From: CAYVQF01 sp964454015
GTDB lineage: Bacteria; Myxococcota_A; Bradymonadia; UBA4248
NCBI GenBank assembly: GCA_964454015.1
Contig: CAYVQF010000011.1
Coordinates: forward strand, 1 to 64,000
Length of the DNA: 64,000 nucleotides
Direction: 5' to 3'
Below the pieces are notes generated by a model. The model was not told the DNA's origin. It saw only the letters and a list, made by a program, of their open reading frames with translations, and did no database searches. Each line of letters opens with the position of its first letter. Position 1 is the first letter of the stretch. Made by a program: the position numbers and the translations under genes. Shown here one piece after another: positions 9,517-17,151 of the stretch.

Positions 9517-9600
<84 letters not shown>

Positions 9601-9642
9601 TGGATGTCGCGGTACGCGAGGCGCTGCTCGCGGCTGGGGCGC

Positions 9643-9672
9643 AATGTATGCGGAAGGGAGGTCCCTTGTCAA
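9643..9672 (-). promoter_or_regulatory. sigma70-type promoter of tRNA-Leu
   Basis: On the minus strand, TTGACA (9672-9667) is a perfect -35 box. It is separated by 18 nt from TACATT (9648-9643, 4 of 6 matches). The bases after the -10 are GCGCCCC, a GC-rich discriminator typical of stringently controlled stable-RNA promoters. The tRNA 5' end follows about 40 nt downstream. Confidence 0.6.
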
Positions 9673-9711
9673 TTGGGAAATGACACCAGGCGGCAGCGTT
9701 TCGTGAGGTGT

Positions 9712-10176
9712 CTAGCCGAGGGCTTGGATCACGTCCTGCGGGGCCTGGACGAGCTCGATGAGGACGCCAGCGCCGCCAATGGGAGCGGCCTCGTTGCCTT
9801 TGGGGTGGATGAAGCAGACGTCGTGTCCGCCAGCCCCTTTGCGAATGCCCCCAGGTGTGAAGCGGACGCCCTGTTCTTGGAGCCAGGTGACGGCGCTGGC
9901 CAGGTCGTCGACCCAGAGGCCGATGTGGTTCAGTGGGGGGATGTGGACGGCGGGTTTTTTCTCTGGGTCGAGGGGCTGCATGAGGTCGACCTCGACCCGG
10001 GTTGGGCCTTGGCCCATGACCAGGATGTCTTCGTCGACGTTCTCGCGTTCGCTCCTGAACTCGCCGATGGCCTGGAGTCCGAGGGTGTCAATCCAGAGGG
10101 TGCGCAGCTCACCTTTGTCGAGAGCACCGACGGCGATCTGTTGGATGCCAAGGATACGGAAGGGGCGTTCTGCCAT
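9712..10176 (-). CDS. VOC-fold protein resembling methylmalonyl-CoA epimerase / glyoxalase
   Basis: 154 residues, the size of a two-module VOC protein. The first module starts ILGIQQIAVGAL, the second has PPLNHIGLWVDDLASAV, and the chain ends with GVLIELVQAP. This arrangement follows methylmalonyl-CoA epimerase, where the metal is held by His, Gln, His and Glu. Here the second-module His (NHIG) and the final Glu (IELV) are present, but the first ligand His is replaced by Gln (IQQIAV). It could be an epimerase with altered metal binding or another VOC lyase or dioxygenase. The start codon has an excellent GGAGGTCATC leader. No mutase or carboxylase gene is nearby to confirm a propionyl-CoA role. 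Confidence 0.7.
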   Translation of the reverse strand: MAERPFRILGIQQIAVGALDKGELRTLWIDTLGLQAIGEFRSERENVDEDILVMGQGPTRVEVDLMQPLDPEKKPAVHIPPLNHIGLWVDDLASAVTWLQEQGVRFTPGGIRKGAGGHDVCFIHPKGNEAAPIGGAGVLIELVQAPQDVIQALG

Positions 10177-10334
10177 GATGACCTCCGGTCAAGTATAGAA
10201 GGAAGGCGGGCGCATGAGGCAGGGCGCGCCGCCGAGACGACGAGCAAGATGCCAGCTTCGGGGGCAAAAGACCACGGGAACGATGTCGTGGCCAGGTCAG
10301 CGGCGAGGTGCTAGGAGAGAGGAGGTGAGTAGAG

Positions 10335-11015
10335 GTGGAGAGGGCCATGGACCGAGGGATGAAGCGGGTAGGGCAGTGGCGGCGTTGCTTGGCTTGTGGT
10401 GTGGCGTGGGTGCTGTGTTGGTGCGTCTTCGCGGAGTCGGTGGCGCAGGATGGGCCGCCGGGGTGTGCTGGCGTGCCCGTTGAGGCGCGTGAGGAGATGG
10501 CGCGCGCTTACAGTCGGGCGTGGACGGGCGCCTTTGTCGGGGCCGGGTTGGCGGGTGGTGTGGTCAGCAGTGGTGGTGGGGAGGGGGCGGCTTGGGGTTG
10601 GACGGTAGGGGTGCAGGGGCGGGCCAATCTGGTGTTGAGCCTGGTGGGGATGCAGTTGGATTATCACTACGGCCGCACGATGGGCGAGCAGGAGGGTGGC
10701 AGCGAGGGTCGGCACCGCATGGGCGCTGCCATTGAGTTTCATCCGCTTTTTTTGGTGAACTTAGGCTCTGAGCCGTGGTGGCTGGCGGTGGCGTCGTGGT
10801 ACGTGCAAGTGGGGGCAGGGCTGGGCTGGCAGCGGGCGTGGTGGGGGATGGGGTGGTTGGGTGGCAGCGGTTTCGACGTGCCGCTGACGGCGGTCGATGG
10901 CGGTGATTCGCTGTGGTTGGGTCTGCACTATCGTTTGAGTTGGTGGCGGGGTGGGGCGCTCCGGGAGCATGGGCTGAGCATGGCGCTGAGTTGGCGCCAC
11001 AACGGTCTGTGGTGA
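10335..11015 (+). CDS. exported beta-rich (outer-membrane-like) hypothetical protein
   Basis: 226 residues. GTG 10335 is taken as the start because a near-perfect Shine-Dalgarno AGGAGGTGA ends 6 nt upstream; ATG 10347 and 10359 are alternatives. A signal peptide is apparent (basic start, hydrophobic CLACGVAWVLCWCVFA, then AESVAQ). The mature part alternates short aromatic- and Gly-rich strands (VVSSGGGEGAAWGWTVGVQG, LGLHYRLSWW, SMALSWRHNGLW) and ends in an aromatic residue, as outer-membrane barrels do. No family is recognised. It is divergent from the VOC gene, with 158 bp between them. Confidence 0.6.
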   Translation: MERAMDRGMKRVGQWRRCLACGVAWVLCWCVFAESVAQDGPPGCAGVPVEAREEMARAYSRAWTGAFVGAGLAGGVVSSGGGEGAAWGWTVGVQGRANLVLSLVGMQLDYHYGRTMGEQEGGSEGRHRMGAAIEFHPLFLVNLGSEPWWLAVASWYVQVGAGLGWQRAWWGMGWLGGSGFDVPLTAVDGGDSLWLGLHYRLSWWRGGALREHGLSMALSWRHNGLW

Positions 11016-11100
11016 GCTTCTGTGGCCGTCGCCCTTGACCGGTGGTTGGAGGCAAGCTAGCAAGGGGGGGTGGAAGTCGTAACCAACAGAGGAGGCGCGG

Positions 11101-11616
11101 ATGGCAGGGCAGGATGAGAAAGCGGTCAACCTGGTCGAGGTGATCAAGCAAGCGATGATGGTGGAGTTGAAAGGGGAGCAGCTTTACCAGCATGCAGCGA
11201 AGGAGGCCTCACAGCCTGAGGTGCGGGCGTTGTTTTTAGCTTTGGCGGCGGACGAAGTGGAGCATCTTCGGGTCTTGGAGGTTCAGTTGAAGAGCCTCCA
11301 GGGTGAGGGTCGCTTCGATTTGTCCGTGCTAGGCGAGCGGGAGGTCACGGCGGGTGCGTCGCCGGTGATCGACGAAGCCTTCAAGGCTTCGTTACGGCGC
11401 GGGGTTTTTGAGTTGGCGGTGGTGAGCATCGGCTGCGATTTGGAGCGGCGTGCGATTGAGTATTATCAGGCGCAAGCCGCGGCGACGGAGGGAGAGGCGC
11501 AGCGCTTCTTTTCTTGGTTGGCGTCCTGGGAAGAGGGTCACTTGCAGCAGTTGATGGCGATGGAGTCTTTGATGCAAGAGGCGTACTGGGCGGAGCGCGG
11601 ATTTTCACCGTTTTAG
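11101..11616 (+). CDS. rubrerythrin-like ferritin-fold diiron protein
   Basis: 171 residues. Four helices carry the diiron pattern: helix 1 ELKGEQLYQHAAKEA, helix 2 AADEVEHLRVL (ExxH), helix 3 IGCDLERRAIEYYQ, helix 4 SWEEGHLQQLM (ExxH). It lacks the C-terminal rubredoxin (two CxxC) module of classical rubrerythrin, so it is the short or erythrin-like form. Such proteins reduce peroxide or handle iron in anaerobes and microaerophiles. GAGGAGGCGCGG precedes the ATG. It lies directly before the ferredoxin oxidoreductase operon, which is oxygen-sensitive, so a protective role is plausible. Confidence 0.85.
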   Translation: MAGQDEKAVNLVEVIKQAMMVELKGEQLYQHAAKEASQPEVRALFLALAADEVEHLRVLEVQLKSLQGEGRFDLSVLGEREVTAGASPVIDEAFKASLRRGVFELAVVSIGCDLERRAIEYYQAQAAATEGEAQRFFSWLASWEEGHLQQLMAMESLMQEAYWAERGFSPF

Positions 11617-11692
11617 GTGGTCGTTGCGTGACGCGAAGCCGTCGAAGATAGTTTCGCGTTTTGGGCGGATTAACCTTGCCATAACGGTGTGA

Positions 11693-11705
11693 ACTCTGAC
11701 AGAGT
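11693..11705. promoter_or_regulatory. 13-bp palindrome upstream of the oxidoreductase operon (possible operator)
   Basis: ACTCTG-A-CAGAGT is a perfect 6+1+6 palindrome, lying about 98 bp before the ferredoxin gene in a 186-bp intergenic stretch. The TTGCCA at 11676-11681 could be a -35 box, but no convincing -10 follows. The assignment as an operator is an inference from symmetry and position. Confidence 0.3.
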
Positions 11706-11802
11706 GTGGAAAGCACGGCGGACTCGTGTTTGGGTGGGAGAATCTTCGCGCGAGTTTTCGGAACGCGTTTTTTGAAGTGCATTGGCAAGAGAGGGCGAGG
11801 AG

Positions 11803-12057
11803 ATGGCTGAAGAAGCACAGCAAGCGAAGACACCAGAGGAAGGGTGCCAGGGGCCTCATATCGAGCTGGATCCCGAGCTTTGTAAGGGCTGCCAGCTTTG
11901 TATCGCAATTTGCCCCAAGGGCGTGATCGCCATCAGCGACCGTTTGAACAGCGCGAGCTATCACCCAGCTTATTACCTGGGTTCGGGTTGTACGGCCTGT
12001 GGTTTTTGTTTTTATGCGTGCCCGGAGCCGGGTGCGATACGGGTCGTCAAACCGTAG
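11803..12057 (+). CDS. ferredoxin-type delta subunit of 2-oxoacid:ferredoxin oxidoreductase (two 4Fe-4S clusters)
   Basis: 84 residues. It has two CxxCxxCxxxCP motifs, CKGCQLCIAICP and CTACGFCFYACP, each holding one 4Fe-4S cluster. Order and size match the small KorD/VorD/PorD-type subunit that passes electrons from the thiamine-diphosphate catalytic subunits to free ferredoxin. I take ATG 11803 (upstream GAGAGG...GAGGAG); an in-frame TTG at 11782 is less likely. It is the first gene of a three-gene operon, with 26 bp to the alpha subunit. Confidence 0.88.
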   Translation: MAEEAQQAKTPEEGCQGPHIELDPELCKGCQLCIAICPKGVIAISDRLNSASYHPAYYLGSGCTACGFCFYACPEPGAIRVVKP

Positions 12058-12083
12058 GACTCAACATCTGACTTGGAGAAGCC

Positions 12084-13145
12084 ATGGCCAGACAATTCAT
12101 GAAAGGCAACGATGCGATCATCCAGGGGGCTTTAGCTGCTGGATGTCGGGCCTACTATGGTTATCCGATCACTCCGGCGAGCGAGATTGCCCACGCGGCG
12201 TCCATACATTTTCCGTCGGTTGGCGGGGTCTTCATTCAGGCAGAGAGTGAGGTAGCCGCGATCAACATGGTATATGGGACGGCCGGGATGGGGATTCGGA
12301 CGATGACGGCGTCGTCGAGTCCCGGTTTCAGTTTGAAGCAAGAGGGGCTGTCCTACTGTGCGGCCTCGGAGCTGCCCTGTGTGGTGGTGAACATCGTGCG
12401 TGCGGGTCCTGGCTTGGGCAACATTGCCCCAGAGCAGGGGGACTACAACCAGGTCACCAAGGGTGGTGGGCATGGTTGCTATCGGCTCATCGCGCTGGCT
12501 CCGAACAGCGCCCAAGAGATGTGCGATCTGACCATGTTGGCCTTCGATCTTGCGGACAAGTACCGCAATCCGGCGTGCATCATGGCGGATGGTTTCATTG
12601 GGCAGATGATGGAAGCGGTTCGCCTCCCGGTGGCCAAGCCGGTGGCCTTTGACCACCAGAGCTGGGCAGTGGATGGGACGCCGGCGACGCGTCAGAACTT
12701 GATTTCTTCGATTTATTTGGAGCCAGATGGCCAAGAGCAGCATGTCCTCAAGCTTGACGCGAAGTACAAAGCGATTGCTGCAAACGAAGTGCTCTATGAG
12801 TCCTACCAGACCGAGGACGCGGAGCTGGTGGTGGTGGCCTATGGCATCGTGTCGCGCATCGTCTACTCGACGATAGAGCAGGCGCGTTCCCAAGGGCTGA
12901 AGGTGGGATTATTGCGCCCGATCACCGTGTGGCCATTTCCCACTCAGGCGATATCGGCCTTATGTGAGCAGGTGCCGCAGTTTTTGGTGGTGGAGCTGAA
13001 CACGGGGCAGATGGTAGATGATGTGCGTTTGGCCGTCGCTGGCCGTCGGCCAGTGCACCACTTTGGCCGCAGCGGTGGGGTGGTGCCGAGCGCCGAAGCA
13101 TTGATTGAGCAGTACAAGCGCGTCATCGACGGAGGCCGGTCATGA
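12084..13145 (+). CDS. 2-oxoacid:ferredoxin oxidoreductase, alpha subunit (VorB/KorA type)
   Basis: 353 residues. The N-terminal AGCRAYYGYPITPASEI is the hallmark of the alpha (pyrimidine-binding) subunit of this enzyme family. A central domain with ESEVAAINMVYGTAGMG and TASSSPGFSLKQEGL follows, then a C-terminal domain that begins near VVVAYGIVSRIV. The enzyme oxidatively decarboxylates a 2-oxoacid to an acyl-CoA and reduces ferredoxin, or runs in reverse. The substrate (2-oxoglutarate, branched-chain 2-oxoacid or pyruvate) cannot be read from sequence alone. A GGAGAAGCC leader precedes the ATG, and the last codons overlap the next gene by ATGA, so translation is coupled. Confidence 0.9.
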   Translation: MARQFMKGNDAIIQGALAAGCRAYYGYPITPASEIAHAASIHFPSVGGVFIQAESEVAAINMVYGTAGMGIRTMTASSSPGFSLKQEGLSYCAASELPCVVVNIVRAGPGLGNIAPEQGDYNQVTKGGGHGCYRLIALAPNSAQEMCDLTMLAFDLADKYRNPACIMADGFIGQMMEAVRLPVAKPVAFDHQSWAVDGTPATRQNLISSIYLEPDGQEQHVLKLDAKYKAIAANEVLYESYQTEDAELVVVAYGIVSRIVYSTIEQARSQGLKVGLLRPITVWPFPTQAISALCEQVPQFLVVELNTGQMVDDVRLAVAGRRPVHHFGRSGGVVPSAEALIEQYKRVIDGGRS

Positions 13146-14551
13146 AAGTCATCGAGAAAGCTTCTGCGTTTTACGATGTGTTCGAGCGCAAGACAGGGCC
13201 AGCCAAGCGCGCCTCGCACTATTGTCCAGGCTGTGGTCATGGCAATATCCACAAGATGGTTGCTGAGGCGCTCTCGGAGCTTGGCGTCGCGGAACGGACG
13301 GTGTTGATATCGCCAGTGGGCTGTAGTGTTTTTGCCTATTGCTATTTCGACGTGGGTAATTTCCAAGCGCCCCATGGTCGGGCGCCAGCGGTGGCCACGG
13401 GGGTAAAGCGGGCCAACCCCAAGTCCATCGTGATTTCCTATCAGGGCGATGGTGATCTCGCGGCCATTGGTACGGCGGAGACGCTGCACGCCGCCAGTCG
13501 GGGCGAAAACCTGACGGTCTTTTTCGTCAACAATGCCATCTACGGCATGACGGGCGGTCAGATGGCGCCGACGACGCTGTTGACGCAGCGGACGACGACG
13601 ACGCCTCTGGGGCGGCAGGAGATGATACACGGCAACCCGATCAGGATGTGCGAGATCATCGCGACGCTGCCGGCGCCGGCTTATGTGGAGCGGGTGGCAT
13701 TAGGGACGGCGAAGCACTTGACCAAGGCGCGCAAGGCGATCGCCAAGGCCCTGCGCAACCAGGTCGAGGGTCGCGGCTACTCCTTCGTCGAGATCTTGGC
13801 ACCGTGTCCCACGGGTTGGAAGATGGATCCACCCCACGCGCGGGAGTGGATGCTGGAGGAGATGACCAAGGTCTTTCCTCTGGGCGTCTTCAAAGACGAG
13901 AGCGAGGGGCGCGAGGGTCACTGGCATCGCAGCTTCCAGGGGTTCGAGCCTGACAAGATCAACGCCTACACGGGGGCGGATCAGGTCGACGACGCGGAAG
14001 AGGCGATTCCGGTGAAGTCTCCGTTGCAGTGTAAATTTGCTGGCTTTGGTGGCCAAGGGATTTTGACGCTTGGGTTGCTCTTGTCTCAGGTCGCGATGCG
14101 GGCTGGGCAAGAGGTGTCGTGGATCCCCTCGTACGGACCGGAGATGCGGGGTGGTACGGCGAATTGTCAGGTCAACGTTTCGGCCAAGCGCATCGGTTCG
14201 CCCGTGGTAGATGCGCCGAATGTGTTGGTGGCGATGAACCAGCCGTCGCTGGATGCCTTCGTCGACTCGGTGGTGGACGGTGGTTTGGTGGTGGTAGACA
14301 GCACCATGGTGGAGGGCAGACCTGGGTCGCACCTGCGCTGTGTTGCGCTGCCTGCGTCCAAGATCGCTGATGCCGTTGGGACACCCAAGGTGGCGAATGT
14401 GGTGGTGCTGGGGGCGTTGGTGGCGGCGATGGACGCCTATCCGCCGGCCTTTGTCGAGAAGGTGTTGCGAGCGGTGATCAAGAAAAAGAACCTGGTGGAG
14501 ATGAACATTCAGGCCTTCTACAAGGGCTATGATTTCGTTCGCCAGGGGTGA
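13142..14551 (+). CDS. 2-oxoacid:ferredoxin oxidoreductase, fused beta-gamma subunit
   Basis: 469 residues. Residues 1 to about 275 are the beta subunit: CPGCGHGNIHKM, then the thiamine-diphosphate/Mg motif GDGDLAAIG...NNAIYGMTGGQ. Residues about 296-469 are the gamma subunit: KFAGFGGQGILTLG, SYGPEMRGGTANCQV and a Rossmann-like remainder. In most bacteria these are separate korB and korC genes; here one continuous frame joins them through a linker of about 20 residues with no stop. The start ATG overlaps the alpha-subunit stop (ATGA). With the ferredoxin and alpha subunits the complex is complete. A strong hairpin follows the gene. Confidence 0.9.
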   Translation: MKVIEKASAFYDVFERKTGPAKRASHYCPGCGHGNIHKMVAEALSELGVAERTVLISPVGCSVFAYCYFDVGNFQAPHGRAPAVATGVKRANPKSIVISYQGDGDLAAIGTAETLHAASRGENLTVFFVNNAIYGMTGGQMAPTTLLTQRTTTTPLGRQEMIHGNPIRMCEIIATLPAPAYVERVALGTAKHLTKARKAIAKALRNQVEGRGYSFVEILAPCPTGWKMDPPHAREWMLEEMTKVFPLGVFKDESEGREGHWHRSFQGFEPDKINAYTGADQVDDAEEAIPVKSPLQCKFAGFGGQGILTLGLLLSQVAMRAGQEVSWIPSYGPEMRGGTANCQVNVSAKRIGSPVVDAPNVLVAMNQPSLDAFVDSVVDGGLVVVDSTMVEGRPGSHLRCVALPASKIADAVGTPKVANVVVLGALVAAMDAYPPAFVEKVLRAVIKKKNLVEMNIQAFYKGYDFVRQG

Positions 14552-14571
14552 TGACGCTGTCGTTCTGGGCC

Positions 14572-14609
14572 AAGAGGGTCGAACCCCGGTGACGGGGTTG
14601 GGCCCTTTT
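14572..14609 (+). terminator. hairpin terminator after the oxidoreductase operon
   Basis: The inner stem AACCCCG/CGGGGTT (14582-14588, 14593-14599) has a GTGA tetraloop. It is extended by an outer arm AAGAGGGTC (14572-14580) pairing with GGCCCTTTT (14601-14609) through two G-T wobbles. The TTTT is the distal edge of the outer arm. It closes the ferredoxin-alpha-beta/gamma operon. Confidence 0.6.
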
Positions 14610-14640
14610 GAACATCAGGCTGCCCTCTTTGACTGAGAGA

Positions 14641-14667
14641 CAATCAACGTGACCTTCTCATTGATTG
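14641..14667. promoter_or_regulatory. inverted repeat upstream of the DUF1015-serA-serC cluster (possible operator)
   Basis: CAATCAA (14641-14647) and TTGATTG (14661-14667) are perfect inverted arms 20 bp apart centre to centre, about two helical turns. That spacing suits a dimeric regulator. The site lies 64 bp before the DUF1015 start codon. No -35/-10 pair is obvious next to it. Confidence 0.35.
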
Positions 14668-14730
14668 CGGCCATCGTCGGTTATGGGCCGTTTGGGGAGG
14701 TACGGCATGAAGCACTAGGAGAGAGAACCC

Positions 14731-15960
14731 ATGTTGCGAATTCGTTCCTTTGCGGCGCTGCGACCCCAGCCGGAGCAGGCATCCAGTGTGGCTGCTTTGC
14801 CCTATGACGTCATGAGCTCGGCGGAAGCGCGGGTGATGGCTGCAGGCAAGCCAATGAGCTTCTTGCATATTTCCAAGCCGGAGATCGACCTTGCCGAGGA
14901 GGTTCATCTCTATGAAGACCAGGTCTACGCCAAGGCAGCGGAGAACTTTGCGACCTTTCAAGAGAAGGGTTGGTTGCAGCGCGAAGCGCAGCCGCAACTC
15001 TATCTCTATCGGCAGATCATGGGCGAGCATGCCCAGGTGGGCGTGGTGGCTTGCTGCCACATCGACGACTATGCCCAGGATGTGATCAAGAAACACGAGA
15101 AGACGCGTCAGGATAAGGAGGACGATCGCACACGTCACGTGATCACCCTCAACGCCAATGCGGGACCAGTCTTTTTGACTTATCGTGATGACGAAGCCAT
15201 CGACGCATTGGTCGCCAAGGACATGGGCGAAGTCCCCCTCTACGATTTTACATCTGAGGATGGGGTAAGGCACAGCGCTTGGCGGGTCAGTGACGCCGCG
15301 GCCTATATGCGCGCTTTTGGGCGCGTACCGGCGGCTTATGTGGCCGATGGTCATCATCGTTCGGCGTCGGCGGCGCGGGCGGGTGCCGAACGGCGCAAGG
15401 CCAATCCCCAGCACACGGGAGAAGAGGAGTACAACTGGTTTTTGGCGGTCCTCTTCCCGGCCTCTCAGTTGCGGATTTTGCCCTACAACCGGCTCTTGCG
15501 CGACCTGAACGGCCACAGCGAGGCGGAGGTGCTCGGTCGTCTTGGGGCGCTGGGGACCCTGACGCCGACGGAGGCCATGGCGCCGTCCCGTTCTGGTGCG
15601 GTGAACCTCTATGTGGGTGGTCGTTGGTACAGCTTGGTGTTCACGCCAGAGAGCATTGCGCAAGACGACCCCATCGCTTCGCTGGACGTGTCTCTGGTGC
15701 AGGAGCGCATTCTCGCCCCCATTTTTGGAATCCTTGATCCACGTACGGATCATCGGGTCGATTTCGTGGGCGGCATCAGGGGTCCTGGTGAGCTGGTGCG
15801 GCGGGTGGACTCAGGTGAGATGGTGATGGGGATCTCCATGTATCCGACTCGGATCGACCAGTTGTTGGCGGTGTCGGACGCGGGGCTGATGATGCCACCC
15901 AAGTCGACGTGGTTTGAGCCCAAGCTGCGCAGTGGTCTCTTTGTCCACAGCTTGGACTGA
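14731..15960 (+). CDS. DUF1015 family protein
   Basis: 409 residues, the usual length for DUF1015. Family features are the N-terminal IRSFAALRPQ...LPYDVMSS, the FLHISKPEIDL segment, and YVADGHHRSASAA in the middle. The function is not established. In many anaerobic and deltaproteobacterial genomes the gene sits next to serA and serC, as here, suggesting a link to serine synthesis or its control. AGGAGAGAGAACCC precedes the ATG. A 104-bp gap separates it from serA. Confidence 0.9.
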   Translation: MLRIRSFAALRPQPEQASSVAALPYDVMSSAEARVMAAGKPMSFLHISKPEIDLAEEVHLYEDQVYAKAAENFATFQEKGWLQREAQPQLYLYRQIMGEHAQVGVVACCHIDDYAQDVIKKHEKTRQDKEDDRTRHVITLNANAGPVFLTYRDDEAIDALVAKDMGEVPLYDFTSEDGVRHSAWRVSDAAAYMRAFGRVPAAYVADGHHRSASAARAGAERRKANPQHTGEEEYNWFLAVLFPASQLRILPYNRLLRDLNGHSEAEVLGRLGALGTLTPTEAMAPSRSGAVNLYVGGRWYSLVFTPESIAQDDPIASLDVSLVQERILAPIFGILDPRTDHRVDFVGGIRGPGELVRRVDSGEMVMGISMYPTRIDQLLAVSDAGLMMPPKSTWFEPKLRSGLFVHSLD

Positions 15961-16064
15961 GTGCGAGGGGATGACGGTGGCGTCGGGGCGCTGCCGCAGA
16001 AGTGGAGGGCGCCGCCGACGGTGGTCGTGGGTGGGCGCAGGACCGCAACAATACGGGTTGAAGC

Positions 16065-17039
16065 ATGAAAGTTTTGATAGCGGACAAATTTGAGCAGAGC
16101 GGGCGCGAAGCGTTGGAACAGGACGGGTTTGCCATCGACTATCAGCCCGATTTGAGTAGCGAGGCATTGCCTGCAGCCTTGGCTGCGTCGGCTGCGGTGG
16201 TTTTGATTGTGCGTTCCACCAAGGTCCCTGCGGCGGCCTTCGCTGCGACGGAGAGCCTCAAGTTGGTGGTTCGCGCTGGAGCGGGCTATGACACGATCGA
16301 TACGGTCGCGGCCGGTGCCCGCGGGGTTTCGGTGGCCAATTGCCCGGGGACGAACTCGACAGCGGTGGCGGAGCTGGTGTTGGGTCTGATCATCTCTGCG
16401 GATCGACGCATTCCTTCGCAGGTGGCGGATCTGCGCGCTGGTAAGTGGGACAAGAAAGGCTACAGCAAGGCCCGTGGTCTCAAAGGTTCGACCTTGGGCA
16501 TCATTGGCGTGGGACAGATTGGCCGTTTGGTGGCGCGCCGCGCTCTGGCCTTCGAGATGAAGGTCATCTACCACGATGTGGTCGCGTGCCCCGAGCTCGA
16601 CGAGCATCCCGAGTGCCAGCGTCTCAGTATGGACGAGGTTTTTGCGCAGGCCGATGTGCTCTCCCTGCATGTGCCCGCGATTGCCGAGACCAAGCATCTG
16701 GTCAACGCGCGTACCCTCGGACTCATGAAGTCTCACGCCGTCTTGGTCAACACCACGCGCGGGAGTGTGGTGGATGAAGACGCGCTCTTTGCGGCTTTGA
16801 GTGAGGACAAGATCGGCTTTGCTGCGGTGGACGTGTTTGCGAGTGAACCGGCTGCGGCTGACAAGGTTTTCGCCAATCGCCTGACGGATCTACCCAATTT
16901 CTATGGCACCCATCATGTCGGTGCGTCGACGGATCAGGCTCAGAATGCGGTGGCGGACTTGGCGGTCAAGATCATCTCTCATTTCAAAGCGAGGGGTGAG
17001 GTTTTGTGTTGTGTCAACAGTGGCCAGCTCAAGGGTTGA
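16065..17039 (+). CDS. serA: D-3-phosphoglycerate dehydrogenase, short form without ACT domain
   Basis: 324 residues. It belongs to the D-isomer-specific 2-hydroxyacid dehydrogenase family. The NAD-binding Rossmann motif is LGIIGVGQIGRLVA. The catalytic triad can be placed as Arg in NTTRGSVVDED, Glu in VFASEPAA and His in GTHHVGAST. It oxidises 3-phosphoglycerate to phosphohydroxypyruvate, the first step of serine synthesis. The regulatory ASB and ACT domains of long SerA are absent, so classical serine feedback inhibition is not expected. Adjacency to serC supports the substrate assignment over other hydroxyacid dehydrogenases. Confidence 0.88.
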   Translation: MKVLIADKFEQSGREALEQDGFAIDYQPDLSSEALPAALAASAAVVLIVRSTKVPAAAFAATESLKLVVRAGAGYDTIDTVAAGARGVSVANCPGTNSTAVAELVLGLIISADRRIPSQVADLRAGKWDKKGYSKARGLKGSTLGIIGVGQIGRLVARRALAFEMKVIYHDVVACPELDEHPECQRLSMDEVFAQADVLSLHVPAIAETKHLVNARTLGLMKSHAVLVNTTRGSVVDEDALFAALSEDKIGFAAVDVFASEPAAADKVFANRLTDLPNFYGTHHVGASTDQAQNAVADLAVKIISHFKARGEVLCCVNSGQLKG

Positions 17040-17068
17040 GGCGCGAAAGCTGATGTGCACGAGGCGCG

Positions 17069-17087
17069 CCCTCTCGCGGTGAGAGGG
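17069..17087 (+). other. hairpin in the serA-serC spacer
   Basis: CCCTCTC (17069-17075) and GAGAGGG (17081-17087) form a perfect 7-bp stem around GCGGT. No T tract follows, so it is not a standard terminator. It may stabilise or process the serA-serC transcript. Confidence 0.4.
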
Positions 17088-17151
17088 TTGCTGCCGTGAG
17101 CTTGAGAAGTGACACGCGCCACGAGGCGCGCTTTCGATGAGGAAACAGTTC

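Noticed and set aside
10177..10334. TATACT at 10192-10197 as a -10 box for the VOC gene
   Set aside because: No acceptable -35, and the start site would cut into the ribosome-binding site.
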